Assembly: GCA_049645705.1 (NCBI GenBank)
Contig: JBARUK010000023.1
Coordinates: forward strand, 1-64,000
Source of the DNA: JBGNFV01 sp049645705
GTDB lineage: Bacteria; Bacteroidota; Bacteroidia; Cytophagales; Cyclobacteriaceae
Direction: 5' to 3'
DNA length: 64,000 bases
Below, in pieces: positions 56,635 through 64,000 of the stretch; the stretch's first letter is position 1; each line of letters begins with the position of its first letter. Below the pieces are notes generated by a model, which ran no database searches, had not been told where the DNA came from, and was given only the letters and a program-made list of their open reading frames with translations. Made by a program: the position numbers and the translations under genes.

Positions 56635-57207
56635 GTGGATAATCAAGTATTAACGGAAAAATCGATGAAGTACATTTATGAGCTTCATAAGACCATGCTA
56701 GCCCGTAACCTGATACTGGTATACGAAGGGGAATTTACCCAGGAAATTACCAAGTCAGTACTGGCCATGGCAGAGCGGAACATGGATTCGATGGGCGAGG
56801 AGTCCAGCATCAAGCGTAAAGTATTTAACGTGATGGTGGAGTGTCTTCAGAACATCGTGAAGCATGCTGACGAAAAGGTAAAGAATGTAGAGCGCCAGAC
56901 GGCTATCTTCATGATAGGTAAGCAGGAAGATGAGTACATCATTACTTCCGGTAACCCTATGGGTAATGAGAACGTGCCGGTACTGCGCGAAAAGCTGGAG
57001 CGTATCAACGGTCTTGACAAAGACGGGCTGAAAGCTCTGTACAAAGAGATCATCAAGAGTACCGAGATCTCCGATAAAGGTGGTGCAGGACTTGGCTTTG
57101 TAGATATGGCCCGTAAATCAGGACGTCCTTTGGAGTTCGATTTCGAGCCTATGAATGACGAGCAGACGTTCTTCTCTCTTACTACCAAAATCGCTCGACT
57201 TAAGTAA
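56635..57207 (+). CDS. siaB: SiaB family protein kinase
   Basis: A 190-residue protein with an anti-sigma-factor-type ATPase fold: the N-box VFNVMVECLQNIVKHA and the G-box ISDKGGAGLGFVDMARKSG. The SiaB family phosphorylates a threonine of its partner SiaC, found in the next gene. It starts at GTG 56635, 95 bases after the phosphatase, with a short AGGAA/TTCCT hairpin in the gap. It probably balances the upstream SpoIIE phosphatase. Confidence 0.88.
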   Translation: MDNQVLTEKSMKYIYELHKTMLARNLILVYEGEFTQEITKSVLAMAERNMDSMGEESSIKRKVFNVMVECLQNIVKHADEKVKNVERQTAIFMIGKQEDEYIITSGNPMGNENVPVLREKLERINGLDKDGLKALYKEIIKSTEISDKGGAGLGFVDMARKSGRPLEFDFEPMNDEQTFFSLTTKIARLK

Positions 57208-57228
57208 ACGCCTAACTAACAGTAAACT

Positions 57229-57591
57229 ATGGAAATCATTAATCTGGAGGGTACTGAAGATACCCCAAAGATCTTATTAGATAAAGGCAACGGAATTTTT
57301 GAAATTTCCGGACGCTCGCTGCCCGAAGATTCTACGGAATTTTACAGCCCTGTACTGGACTGGATCGAACGCTATAGCGAGGACCCTAACCCTTCTACCA
57401 ACTTCGTGTTCAAGCTGGAGTATTTTAATACCGCTTCTTCCAAGCTCATTCTGGATGTGCTGAGCGCCCTGGAAGACATAGACGGTATTACTATAGACTG
57501 GTACTTCCACGAAGACGACGAGGACATGGAAGAAGCCGGTGAAGAATTCAGCGAACTCGTAGAAGTTCCTTTCGAGTTCAAAACCTACTGA
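57229..57591 (+). CDS. siaC: SiaC family regulatory phosphoprotein (DUF1987)
   Basis: A 120-residue protein matching the SiaC/DUF1987 pattern: NLEGTEDTPKILLDKGNGIFEISGRSLPEDS opening strands and helix, then FKLEYFNTASSKLIL, holding Thr68 at the place of the phosphorylated threonine in Pseudomonas SiaC, and the acidic EDDEDMEEAGEEF end. Unphosphorylated SiaC binds and activates the diguanylate cyclase SiaD. No siaD gene lies in this window, so the output partner is open. It follows siaB by 21 bases. Confidence 0.9.
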   Translation: MEIINLEGTEDTPKILLDKGNGIFEISGRSLPEDSTEFYSPVLDWIERYSEDPNPSTNFVFKLEYFNTASSKLILDVLSALEDIDGITIDWYFHEDDEDMEEAGEEFSELVEVPFEFKTY

Positions 57592-57592
57592 G

Positions 57593-57682
57593 AAGTGCCG
57601 GATAATTCATAAGTAATCATCCGGTACACTTCCCTCCTTAACTTTCAATTATTCTAGTATCCGGCCCTGTCTTGAGCAGGGC
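57593..57682 (+). other. Two successive hairpins between siaC and the ABC transporter gene
   Basis: AAGTG plus CCGGAT (57593-57603) pair with ATCCGG, bulge TA, CACTT (57619-57631); then GCCCTG (57664-57669) pairs with CAGGGC (57677-57682), 17 bases before the transporter start codon. No T-run follows either stem, so they are more likely to tune mRNA stability or translation than to end transcription. Confidence 0.5.
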
Positions 57683-57698
57683 ATGGGAATCGTACACC

Positions 57699-60600
57699 AT
57701 GAGCGAAGAAATACTTAAAGCACTCACTCAGCTGTTCGCTATCATTACAAAGCAGGACGGCGGAGTCACTGAAACTGAGCGTGACTTCGTTATACGTTTT
57801 TTCCAGCAGGAGCTGGACCAGGACTCCGTGCAGGAATACCTGGAGCTGTACGATAAATATGTAGGGTATAACCAGGAAGAAAAGGACGCGCCTGAGAAAA
57901 AAGAGCGCAAGAGTAAACTTACTTCCGTAAAGGATTCCGTACGAACGCTGGGTATCTGTAAAAAGATCAACAAGACCCTGACCCAGAAGCAAAAAGTCGT
58001 AGTACTTGTAAAGCTTCTGGAACTGGTAGGGTCCGACGGGAATTTTACTTCCCAGCGTATGGAGATCATAGACACCGTATCTACGGTGTTTAAGGTAGGT
58101 AAGGATGAGTACAAGCTTATCGAGAGCTTTGTACTTAAAGAGGACAGCGCAGAACTTTCCTTTGCCGATGTGCTGGTCGTTTCGCCCGAAAGCCGCGTGG
58201 CAGGAGAGGCACGCCATATGATGGCCGAGCTGGAAGGAGAGATCACCTTCATGAACGTGCGCAGCGTAGACATGTATTTCGTGAAATACATCGGGCCGCA
58301 GGAGGTAGTGCTCAACGGCTTCATCATGAAGAGCCGTCAGGTTTACCTCTTTTCGCACGGTAGTACCATCAAAACGCCCCTCGGGTCGGCGTTGTACTAC
58401 AGTGACCTGATCTCTCAGTTCATCAGTGAGTTCACTTCGCATAATATTTCCTTTACTGCCAATGACCTTGAGTTCCGTTTTCCCAACGGAGGCATAGGCC
58501 TGCGGGACATAAACATCAGTGAAGGCCCCGGTAGGTTGCTCGGCATTATGGGAGCCAGCGGAGCCGGTAAGACCACCTTGCTCAATGTGCTGGCCGGTAT
58601 AGAAAAACCCAGCAGCGGAGAAGTCCTTATAAATGGCTTCAGTGTACACTCCGAAAAGGAGAGGATAGAGGGCGTGGTAGGGTACGTGGCTCAGGATGAC
58701 CTTCTGATAGAAGAACTGACTGTATACCAGAACCTATACTACAATGCCAGGCTCTGCTTTGCCGATATGAGCGAAGAAGAGCTGGATAAGCGCGTCATGG
58801 ACGTACTTACCAGCCTGGGGCTGGAGCAGCGCAAAGACCTGAAAGTGGGATCCGTACTGGACAAGACCATATCCGGTGGACAGCGAAAGCGTCTTAATAT
58901 TGCTCTGGAGCTGATCCGGGAGCCTGCCGTACTGTTTGTAGACGAACCCACTTCCGGGCTGTCGTCACGTGACTCCGAAAATGTAATTGACCTGCTGAAA
59001 GAACTTTCCCTCAAAGGAAAACTCATTTTCGTGGTCATACACCAGCCCAGTTCAGACATCTACAAGATGTTTGATAAGATGTATCTTCTGGATACCGGTG
59101 GCTATCCCGTATTCTACGGTAACCCGGTAGAGGCAGTCACCTACTTCAAATCCATAACCAACCAGGTAGATCGTGAGCGCGGTCAGTGCCATACCTGCGG
59201 TAATGTAAACCCCGAACAGATATTCAATATCATCGAAGCTAAGGTGGTAGACGAATACGGGCAGCTTACCAATAAACGTAAGGTTAACCCCCAAAAGTGG
59301 CACGATTTCTACAAAAAGAACTTTAATGTGAATAAGGTGGCTGAGGTAAAGGAAGTACCTCCCAAGGCCCTCAATATTCCCAACAAGCTGAAACAGACTG
59401 TCATATTCACCACCCGTGATATGCTCAGTAAGCTGAGCAACAGGCAGTACCTGCTTATAAACCTGCTGGAAGCACCTGTGCTGGCCATCATCCTGGCGTT
59501 CATCATCAGGTACAAAAGCGCCCCGGGAGAAGCAGGCTATCTGTTCCGCTTCAATGAAAACATTCCCGCTTTCATGCTCATGTCCATCGTAGTGGCACTC
59601 TTTATGGGACTCTCCGTCTCTGCCGAAGAGATCATTCGCGACCGGAAAATACTGAGGCGTGAAAGCTTCCTGAACCTTAGCTGGAACAGCTACCTTTCGT
59701 CAAAGGTGGTCATATTGTTCCTCATGTCAGCCATACAGACATTTACCTTTGTACTCATAGGTCATTTTATCCTGGAGATACAGGGCATGACCATCGCCTT
59801 CTGGATGGCATTGTTTACCGTAAGCTGCTTTGCAAACGTACTGGGACTCAACATTTCCAGTGCATTCAACAGCGCAGTGACCGTGTACATACTTATCCCT
59901 ATGCTGCTCATTCCCCAGATGATTCTGAGTGGTCTGCTGTTCAGCTTCGATAAGCTAAACGATACCATAAGCACCCGTGGCAAGGTGCCTGTAGTAGCCG
60001 ATATGATGGCCAGCCGCTGGGCGTATGAGGCCATGACTGTATACCAGTATAAGAATAATCCTTACCAGTCTCCTATCTTCACCCTCGAACAAAGAGAAAG
60101 ACAGGCCGACTTCAAGGCAGCATTCTTTGCCGGTAAGCTGCGTGAGAAAATACAAAACATCATGAACAACCTCGATGCCGAGGATGACAGCACCCGGCGT
60201 GTGCTTGAGCATGACCTGTATGTGCTGCGCAGTGAGATACAGCACGAAGATTATAAGGAAGGCCTCGAAGGAATAGATCTGGAAAATGATCTGACGCCCT
60301 CTGCTATGAATAAAGAAACTGAGGCTAAAATAAGACAGTACATAGTTGGTCTGGAAGATTACTACAAGACCCTCTTTAACGATGCCGTTACTAAAAAGGA
60401 AAAGATGGTATACCTGCTGGAGCAGAACTATGACTATGATATTAATGACTATAAGAACAGGTACTTTAATGAAAGCCTGTCAGACCTGGTCAGAAATGTC
60501 AGCGTTAAAGAGCGGATACTCGAATACGACGGCAAGCTTATTCAGCAGATAGACCCGATATTCCTGGCCCCCGAGGCACCGGACTACGCACTGGACTACC

Positions 60601-60770
60601 GGGCCCATTTCTTCGCGCCTACCAAGCACCTGTTTGGCCGGTATTTCGATACTTATGGCTTCAACCTGGCCGTGATCTGGGTTATGACCATACTGCTTTA
60701 TGCCATGCTTTACTTCAAAGTGCTGGACAAAGGACTGAGAGCTTTTGGTAAGCTTAAGTTTAAAAAATGA
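57699..60770 (+). CDS. TerB-like / ABC ATPase / ABC2 permease fusion
   Basis: A 1023-residue protein. Residues about 1-145 are helical and TerB-like (LTQLFAIITKQDGGVTETERDFVIRFF, with a second EF-type loop GSDGNFTSQRMEIID). Residues about 190-265 form a beta-rich segment resembling an FHA-like fold (VLNGFIMKSRQVYLF, HGSTIKTPLGSALYYSD). An ABCG-type ATPase follows: Walker A GASGAGKTT (285-293), signature ISGGQRKRL, Walker B VLFVDEPTSGLSS. Then five or six membrane helices with a long hydrophilic insertion before the last. ABCG-type half transporters move lipids or small molecules outward; the cargo is unknown. The ATG at 57699 is preferred over the TTG at 57672. It is the last gene of the Sia-type run. 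Confidence 0.88.
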   Translation: MSEEILKALTQLFAIITKQDGGVTETERDFVIRFFQQELDQDSVQEYLELYDKYVGYNQEEKDAPEKKERKSKLTSVKDSVRTLGICKKINKTLTQKQKVVVLVKLLELVGSDGNFTSQRMEIIDTVSTVFKVGKDEYKLIESFVLKEDSAELSFADVLVVSPESRVAGEARHMMAELEGEITFMNVRSVDMYFVKYIGPQEVVLNGFIMKSRQVYLFSHGSTIKTPLGSALYYSDLISQFISEFTSHNISFTANDLEFRFPNGGIGLRDINISEGPGRLLGIMGASGAGKTTLLNVLAGIEKPSSGEVLINGFSVHSEKERIEGVVGYVAQDDLLIEELTVYQNLYYNARLCFADMSEEELDKRVMDVLTSLGLEQRKDLKVGSVLDKTISGGQRKRLNIALELIREPAVLFVDEPTSGLSSRDSENVIDLLKELSLKGKLIFVVIHQPSSDIYKMFDKMYLLDTGGYPVFYGNPVEAVTYFKSITNQVDRERGQCHTCGNVNPEQIFNIIEAKVVDEYGQLTNKRKVNPQKWHDFYKKNFNVNKVAEVKEVPPKALNIPNKLKQTVIFTTRDMLSKLSNRQYLLINLLEAPVLAIILAFIIRYKSAPGEAGYLFRFNENIPAFMLMSIVVALFMGLSVSAEEIIRDRKILRRESFLNLSWNSYLSSKVVILFLMSAIQTFTFVLIGHFILEIQGMTIAFWMALFTVSCFANVLGLNISSAFNSAVTVYILIPMLLIPQMILSGLLFSFDKLNDTISTRGKVPVVADMMASRWAYEAMTVYQYKNNPYQSPIFTLEQRERQADFKAAFFAGKLREKIQNIMNNLDAEDDSTRRVLEHDLYVLRSEIQHEDYKEGLEGIDLENDLTPSAMNKETEAKIRQYIVGLEDYYKTLFNDAVTKKEKMVYLLEQNYDYDINDYKNRYFNESLSDLVRNVSVKERILEYDGKLIQQIDPIFLAPEAPDYALDYRAHFFAPTKHLFGRYFDTYGFNLAVIWVMTILLYAMLYFKVLDKGLRAFGKLKFKK

Positions 60771-60820
60771 CCCGCTTCCCGGTTCATGTAATAAATACTT
60801 AATAGTCGCTGAAAATTAAC

Positions 60821-60851
60821 ATTGTCTAACCCCAACCTTTCTCTATTTTTG
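60821..60851 (+). promoter_or_regulatory. Promoter ATTG-N19-TATTTTTG upstream of a lipoprotein gene
   Basis: The -33-like ATTG (60821-60824) and the -7 box TATTTTTG (60844-60851) are 19 bases apart, the usual Bacteroidota spacing. The start codon is at 60872. It is the best complete promoter I see in the window. Confidence 0.65.
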
Positions 60852-60871
60852 TTCAGGTTAATTTAGGATGT

Positions 60872-61771
60872 ATGAATAGATTTTATCTCGCTTGCGCCGG
60901 TCTGTTACTGTTTGCCTGTGGCACCAGTAATACGCCTAACGAACAGGCACTTCTGGACAGTCTCGACACAGCTACGGAAGAAGCACCCACGCTCTCCGAC
61001 GAACTGGTCGGTGGCATACTTCAGCAAATTCCTGCTCCTCTGGAGATTTCGGTTCTCATTAAGGAAAACGGAGCCAACTACGATAAGGCCCTTCTTAACG
61101 ATCCGGAGAAAGTATCCAATTATAACAGCAATCATAAAAGAGCACTCAACCTGGGTGTTTATGGCACAGATCTTGGTTACACCAATATATATGAGCAGAA
61201 CCAGGATGCTATGTCGTACCTGAACAGTGTAAAGGACCTGGCCGACGGGCTTAGTATAGGACAGTTCTTCGACTTTAGCATGATCCGGGAGCTGGCTACT
61301 AACAGCAGCAACCTGGACAGCCTGCTGCTGATCACTACCAGGAACTTCAATGACATAAATGGTTACCTGCAGGATCAGAAACGTAGCAACCTGAGCGTAT
61401 TATTGCTTACAGGCGGCTGGCTGGAAGCTGTACACATTCTCGGTGAAGTGTCCGAAGGCAGCCCTGATAACAGGGAGCTGATGGAGCGTATCGGTGAGCA
61501 GAAGATTATTCTTGAGAATATTATGCTGCTGCTGGAAAACTACGCTGGTAGTGATCCTCAGATAGCTGAGCTGGCGGCTAAGATGAAAGAGCTGCAGTCG
61601 GCATTTGAAAAAATCCAGATCACGACTATCTACGCCGAGCCTACCTCTAAGGTAGTAGACGGTGTGCTGGTGATCGAAGATAACAGCAGGACCACTATTG
61701 ACATAACCACGGAAGACGTAGAGAACATACGTAACGCTACGGATTCTATAAGAAATTATATCATCGGATAA
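60872..61771 (+). CDS. Hypothetical lipoprotein
   Basis: A 299-residue protein with a lipoprotein signal (LACAGLLLFACG, Cys at residue 16). The body is almost wholly helical: KDLADGLSIGQFFDFSMIRELA, then a long coiled stretch through QKIILENIMLLLENYAGSDPQIAELAAKMKELQSAF. A conserved-looking RALNLGVYGTDLGYTNIYEQNQ sits in the first third. I do not recognise the family. It has its own promoter, and the next gene follows by 16 bases, so the two form a unit. Confidence 0.75.
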   Translation: MNRFYLACAGLLLFACGTSNTPNEQALLDSLDTATEEAPTLSDELVGGILQQIPAPLEISVLIKENGANYDKALLNDPEKVSNYNSNHKRALNLGVYGTDLGYTNIYEQNQDAMSYLNSVKDLADGLSIGQFFDFSMIRELATNSSNLDSLLLITTRNFNDINGYLQDQKRSNLSVLLLTGGWLEAVHILGEVSEGSPDNRELMERIGEQKIILENIMLLLENYAGSDPQIAELAAKMKELQSAFEKIQITTIYAEPTSKVVDGVLVIEDNSRTTIDITTEDVENIRNATDSIRNYIIG

Positions 61772-61787
61772 AACGCACGGCAAACCA

Positions 61788-62222
61788 ATGAAAAACGTAT
61801 TATTAATTATAACGGCGCTTTTTTGCTTTACAGCCCTCACTTCGTCTGAGGCAAGCGCCCAGTGCAACAGCGAGCAACTAACAGATGCTTGTATTCCTAA
61901 ACTTCAGGGTGGTTACACCTTCCTGAAGAGCTACCAGATCGACGGTCAGGACGGCGCTAAAAATAAGGTAGAATACAGCTATGTATTTACCAAAGGAGCC
62001 CAGTACATGATCAACCTGTGTGCGGAAGGCCAGAGCACCGACGGTATTATCGTGACACTCTACGACAGTAATCGTAAGAAGATGGTGTCCAGTCTGATAG
62101 ACGGCCAGTATATCTCTGCCATCAGCTACCCGTGCAACAACACAGGTATTTACTACATCACATTTACCTTTGACAACAGCCAGAGCTACTGCGGAGGCAG
62201 CGTGCTCGGCTTCAAACGGTAA
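61788..62222 (+). CDS. Hypothetical secreted protein (144 aa)
   Basis: A 144-residue protein with a signal peptide (LIITALFCFTALTSSEASAQ). The mature part is beta-rich with five cysteines (CNSEQ, TDAC, INLCAEGQ, SYPCNNTG, SYCGG), which suggests disulphide bonds. The TDGIIVTLYDSNRKKM and GIYYITFTFD strands recall pre-peptidase C-terminal-like or C2-like beta folds, but I cannot assign one. Co-transcribed with the lipoprotein before it. A strong terminator follows. Confidence 0.72.
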   Translation: MKNVLLIITALFCFTALTSSEASAQCNSEQLTDACIPKLQGGYTFLKSYQIDGQDGAKNKVEYSYVFTKGAQYMINLCAEGQSTDGIIVTLYDSNRKKMVSSLIDGQYISAISYPCNNTGIYYITFTFDNSQSYCGGSVLGFKR

Positions 62223-62252
62223 TCCGGCACTATCCGAAAGAAAGATATAATC

Positions 62253-62286
62253 AAAAGGCTGTTCGCATCATGCGAACAGCCTTTTT
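62253..62286 (+). terminator. Strong rho-independent terminator
   Basis: AAAAGGCTGTTCGC pairs perfectly with GCGAACAGCCTTTT around an ATCAT loop, followed by T. With A-runs before and T-runs after the stem it can work in both directions. Confidence 0.93.
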
Positions 62287-62824
62287 GTGTGTTATGTCCG
62301 TAGACTTCGTTCTTTAGAAAAGCAGTCTCTTCTGCACGTTTTATAACCTCTGTTGTACAAAATACTTATCGTCACCGCGGATGGTAGTAAAAGGCCGGTT
62401 CGTATTTTATAGAGCTCAGACTACAGTTCGACTAGCCCGATAATAAAAATCTAAGCGCTCCATTTACCTTTCCATGTAGGTCTTCTCACTTCCGGATGTT
62501 TTTGTCGGTTAAACCTCTCATAGATATCCGGATCGAACCTGTTGACTGATATTATCATTCACCTTAATGATAATATAGAAGCCACTCTATTTACATATTC
62601 AATCTCTTCATAGAGTCGTATATAGTCGGTCGTAATTTCTACTTTTTTTCGTATTGATATCCCGATAACTGCTAAACATCGGATGAATGATCAGGTATCT
62701 TACTTCCGATGGGTTTGATGATAAAACCTGGTTCTGTTAAAGCGAATAAGGAAATGATACCTACTGATAGCGGGAATAATAGCAGGTTGAGGGCATGACA
62801 AGTTACAGAGCTGTAGTGTATAGC
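62287..62824. other. AT-rich intergenic region, nothing identified
   Basis: About 540 bases with no open frame of note, no tRNA-like cloverleaf and no repeat recognised. A 14-base near-palindrome of TGATAATATCATT type lies around 62546-62573 with uncertain meaning. Confidence 0.4.
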
Positions 62825-62974
62825 TTATTCTTTAGCTTTTTTCTTTTTCTCCAAAGGAGAAATTCTATTGAGCTTTTCCATCGTTCTTTTAAACTCTTCG
62901 CTTTTGAAAAGCCCCGAAGGTTTGATGAACATATTGCCCTGACTGTCCGCGTATACCTTTGCTTTTTCTGCCAT
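62825..62974 (-). CDS. Small basic protein (49 aa)
   Basis: A 49-residue frame with a normal start and stop. It begins MAEKAKVYADSQGNMF, has a hydrophobic-turn part IKPSGLFKSEEF, and ends with KRTMEKLN and a lysine-rich tail. The balanced use of charged residues and the lack of odd residues in otherwise AT-rich non-coding DNA suggest a true gene. I do not recognise the family. It could be a small ribosome- or nucleic-acid-associated protein, but nothing shows this directly. Confidence 0.55.
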   Translation of the reverse strand: MAEKAKVYADSQGNMFIKPSGLFKSEEFKRTMEKLNRISPLEKKKKAKE

Positions 62975-63322
62975 GTCGTATCGCTTTCTTTTATAAATAC
63001 GGAAAATTCGACTTTTAAATTAAAACCATGATAGTATTTTCAGCTAGCTACTATTACTTTTTATATACAGTATCCTCCCTACCGCGAAGTTGAGCTCTGG
63101 GGTAAAGACTTCGGGAAGTTGTACTCGCAATCCAGAATGCTGAACAAAGCAGCCCCACTCATAAACGCAAAGCCCGCCCAATCTAATTACTATCCTGCCA
63201 AACCCCACTTTACCTCGTTCTTGCGTAACAAAAAGAAAAGAGGCAATATTGTAAGAGTGGATTCTGAATAAAACTATTCGAAGTGTAAAGCCCGCGTACT
63301 TTTTATAATTCAAGATTTTTTT
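62975..63322. other. Intergenic region with a possible gene remnant
   Basis: In one plus-strand frame (63035-63280) there is no stop for about 80 codons and the reading ends in GNIVRVDSE. It contains protein-like stretches such as YREVELWGKDFGKLY, but no good start codon exists before the Met of RMLNKAAPL. The base composition shifts to GC-richer at about 63080-63230. It may be a remnant of a gene or chance. Confidence 0.3.
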
Positions 63323-64000
63323 ATGGAAATCAAAGATAAGCTCGCAATAGTAACCGGAGTAAGTAAAGGCATAGGACTGGCTACGGCAAAAAAATTACTG
63401 GATGAAGGCGCCATAGTGGCCGGATGGAGCCGCAGCAAGCCGGACCTGGACCACGAGCGGTTTCACTTTTTTGAGACGGACGTGACAAGCTTTGACAATG
63501 TACAGAAGAGCTACGAGGCCACTACGAGCCATTTTGGCAAGGACCCGGTGATGCTGGTAAACAACGCCGGCCTGGGCTATAATGGCAAGGTGGAAGAAAT
63601 AGACATGGAGAAGTGGCACACCATGTTTGATGTAAATGTGCACGGCCTCTTCTACTGCACCCGCGTGGCGGTACCGGCCATGAAGAAGGCGGGCGAAGCA
63701 CATATTGTCAATATCGCCTCCATAGCGGGCACAAATGGCATAGAGCAGATGTCTGGCTATGCGGCTACGAAGCATGCTGTGCGCGGCATCAGCCATTCGT
63801 TATTCAAAGAACTTAGAGAAGACGGCATAAAGGTGACCTGCGTGTATCCCGGCTCGGTAGAGACGGACTTCTTTAACAACATTACCGGTAGCAGCGGCAG
63901 TTCTAATAAAATGAGGCCTGAGGATGTGGCCCTGACAGTGGTAGAAACTATCAGAACACACCCTAACTACCTCATCGCTGATGTGGAAATGAGGCCCCTG
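63323..64000 (+). CDS. SDR family oxidoreductase, cut by the window end
   Basis: 226 codons are present with no stop. A classical short-chain dehydrogenase/reductase: cofactor loop TGVSKGIG near residue 11, NNAG, catalytic Ser in NIASIAG, and YAATK with Tyr and Lys. PGSVETDFF is the usual region after the active site. The substrate is unknown. About 10-25 residues are probably missing at the C-terminus. Confidence 0.93.
   Translation, partial: MEIKDKLAIVTGVSKGIGLATAKKLLDEGAIVAGWSRSKPDLDHERFHFFETDVTSFDNVQKSYEATTSHFGKDPVMLVNNAGLGYNGKVEEIDMEKWHTMFDVNVHGLFYCTRVAVPAMKKAGEAHIVNIASIAGTNGIEQMSGYAATKHAVRGISHSLFKELREDGIKVTCVYPGSVETDFFNNITGSSGSSNKMRPEDVALTVVETIRTHPNYLIADVEMRPL

Noticed and set aside
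63044..63313. Minus-strand 89-codon frame before the SDR gene
   Set aside because: No recognisable motif, and the plus-strand reading of the same bases looks more protein-like.
1..64000. CRISPR arrays, tRNA or rRNA genes
   Set aside because: No regularly spaced repeats and no tRNA- or rRNA-like sequence were noticed in the gaps between genes; a covariance-model scan would be needed to exclude small RNAs.

Overview
The window reads as chromosomal DNA of a Bacteroidota bacterium, most likely a member of Cytophagales. The signs are TAnnTTTG-type promoter boxes, a very large C25-peptidase protein with a type IX secretion sorting domain, a DUF4290 gene directly before murA, the Bacteroidota form of the division and cell wall (dcw) cluster, and many outer-membrane lipoproteins. 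MurE carries the DNPR motif of meso-diaminopimelate enzymes. I cannot name a species.

Layout. 1-981: an IS200-like REP-associated transposase (RAYT) between two 138-bp direct repeats rich in hairpins. 1009-5540: a GNAT acetyltransferase, a small monooxygenase, a serine hydrolase lipoprotein, and a two-gene unit of fumarylacetoacetase plus a flavin reductase. 6071-14374: mixed metabolic and sensory genes, including two genes broken by frameshifts (a binding-protein/histidine kinase hybrid and a small lipoprotein) and about 0.9 kb of gene-free DNA.

14536-30121 is the dcw cluster: mraZ, rsmH, ftsL-like, ftsI with a PASTA domain, murE, mraY, murD, ftsW, murG, murC, ftsQ, ftsA, ftsZ. It is preceded by four TGGnn repeats at 10-bp period, the expected MraZ operator. 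Neither murF nor ddl lies in it. murG has no ATG, GTG or TTG start, and AUA is the best candidate. MurA, at 44978, has Asp in place of the catalytic-loop Cys, which predicts fosfomycin insensitivity.

30128-50384 holds housekeeping and accessory genes: an FMN reductase, YceI, pirin, purine nucleoside phosphorylase, a PorU2-like secreted C25 protease, an Fe/B12-type ABC permease and ATPase pair without a binding protein, a UvrD-type helicase, DUF4290-murA, TrmN6, a saccharopine dehydrogenase family enzyme and cytidine deaminase.

50745-60770 is the most interesting block. Seven co-directional genes encode a CheR-type methyltransferase, a receiver-less CheB-type methylesterase, a membrane GAF protein, a 1139-residue SiaA-like sensor phosphatase (sensor-HAMP-GAF-PAS-PAS-SpoIIE), a SiaB-like kinase, a SiaC-like phosphoprotein with the expected Thr68, and a large TerB-like/ABC ATPase/permease fusion. 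I read it as a partner-switching circuit with its own methylation enzymes, perhaps governing a transporter. Two exported proteins with their own promoter follow and end at a strong terminator. The window closes with a 49-residue minus-strand ORF and a short-chain dehydrogenase cut by the window end. I saw no tRNA, rRNA or CRISPR array.
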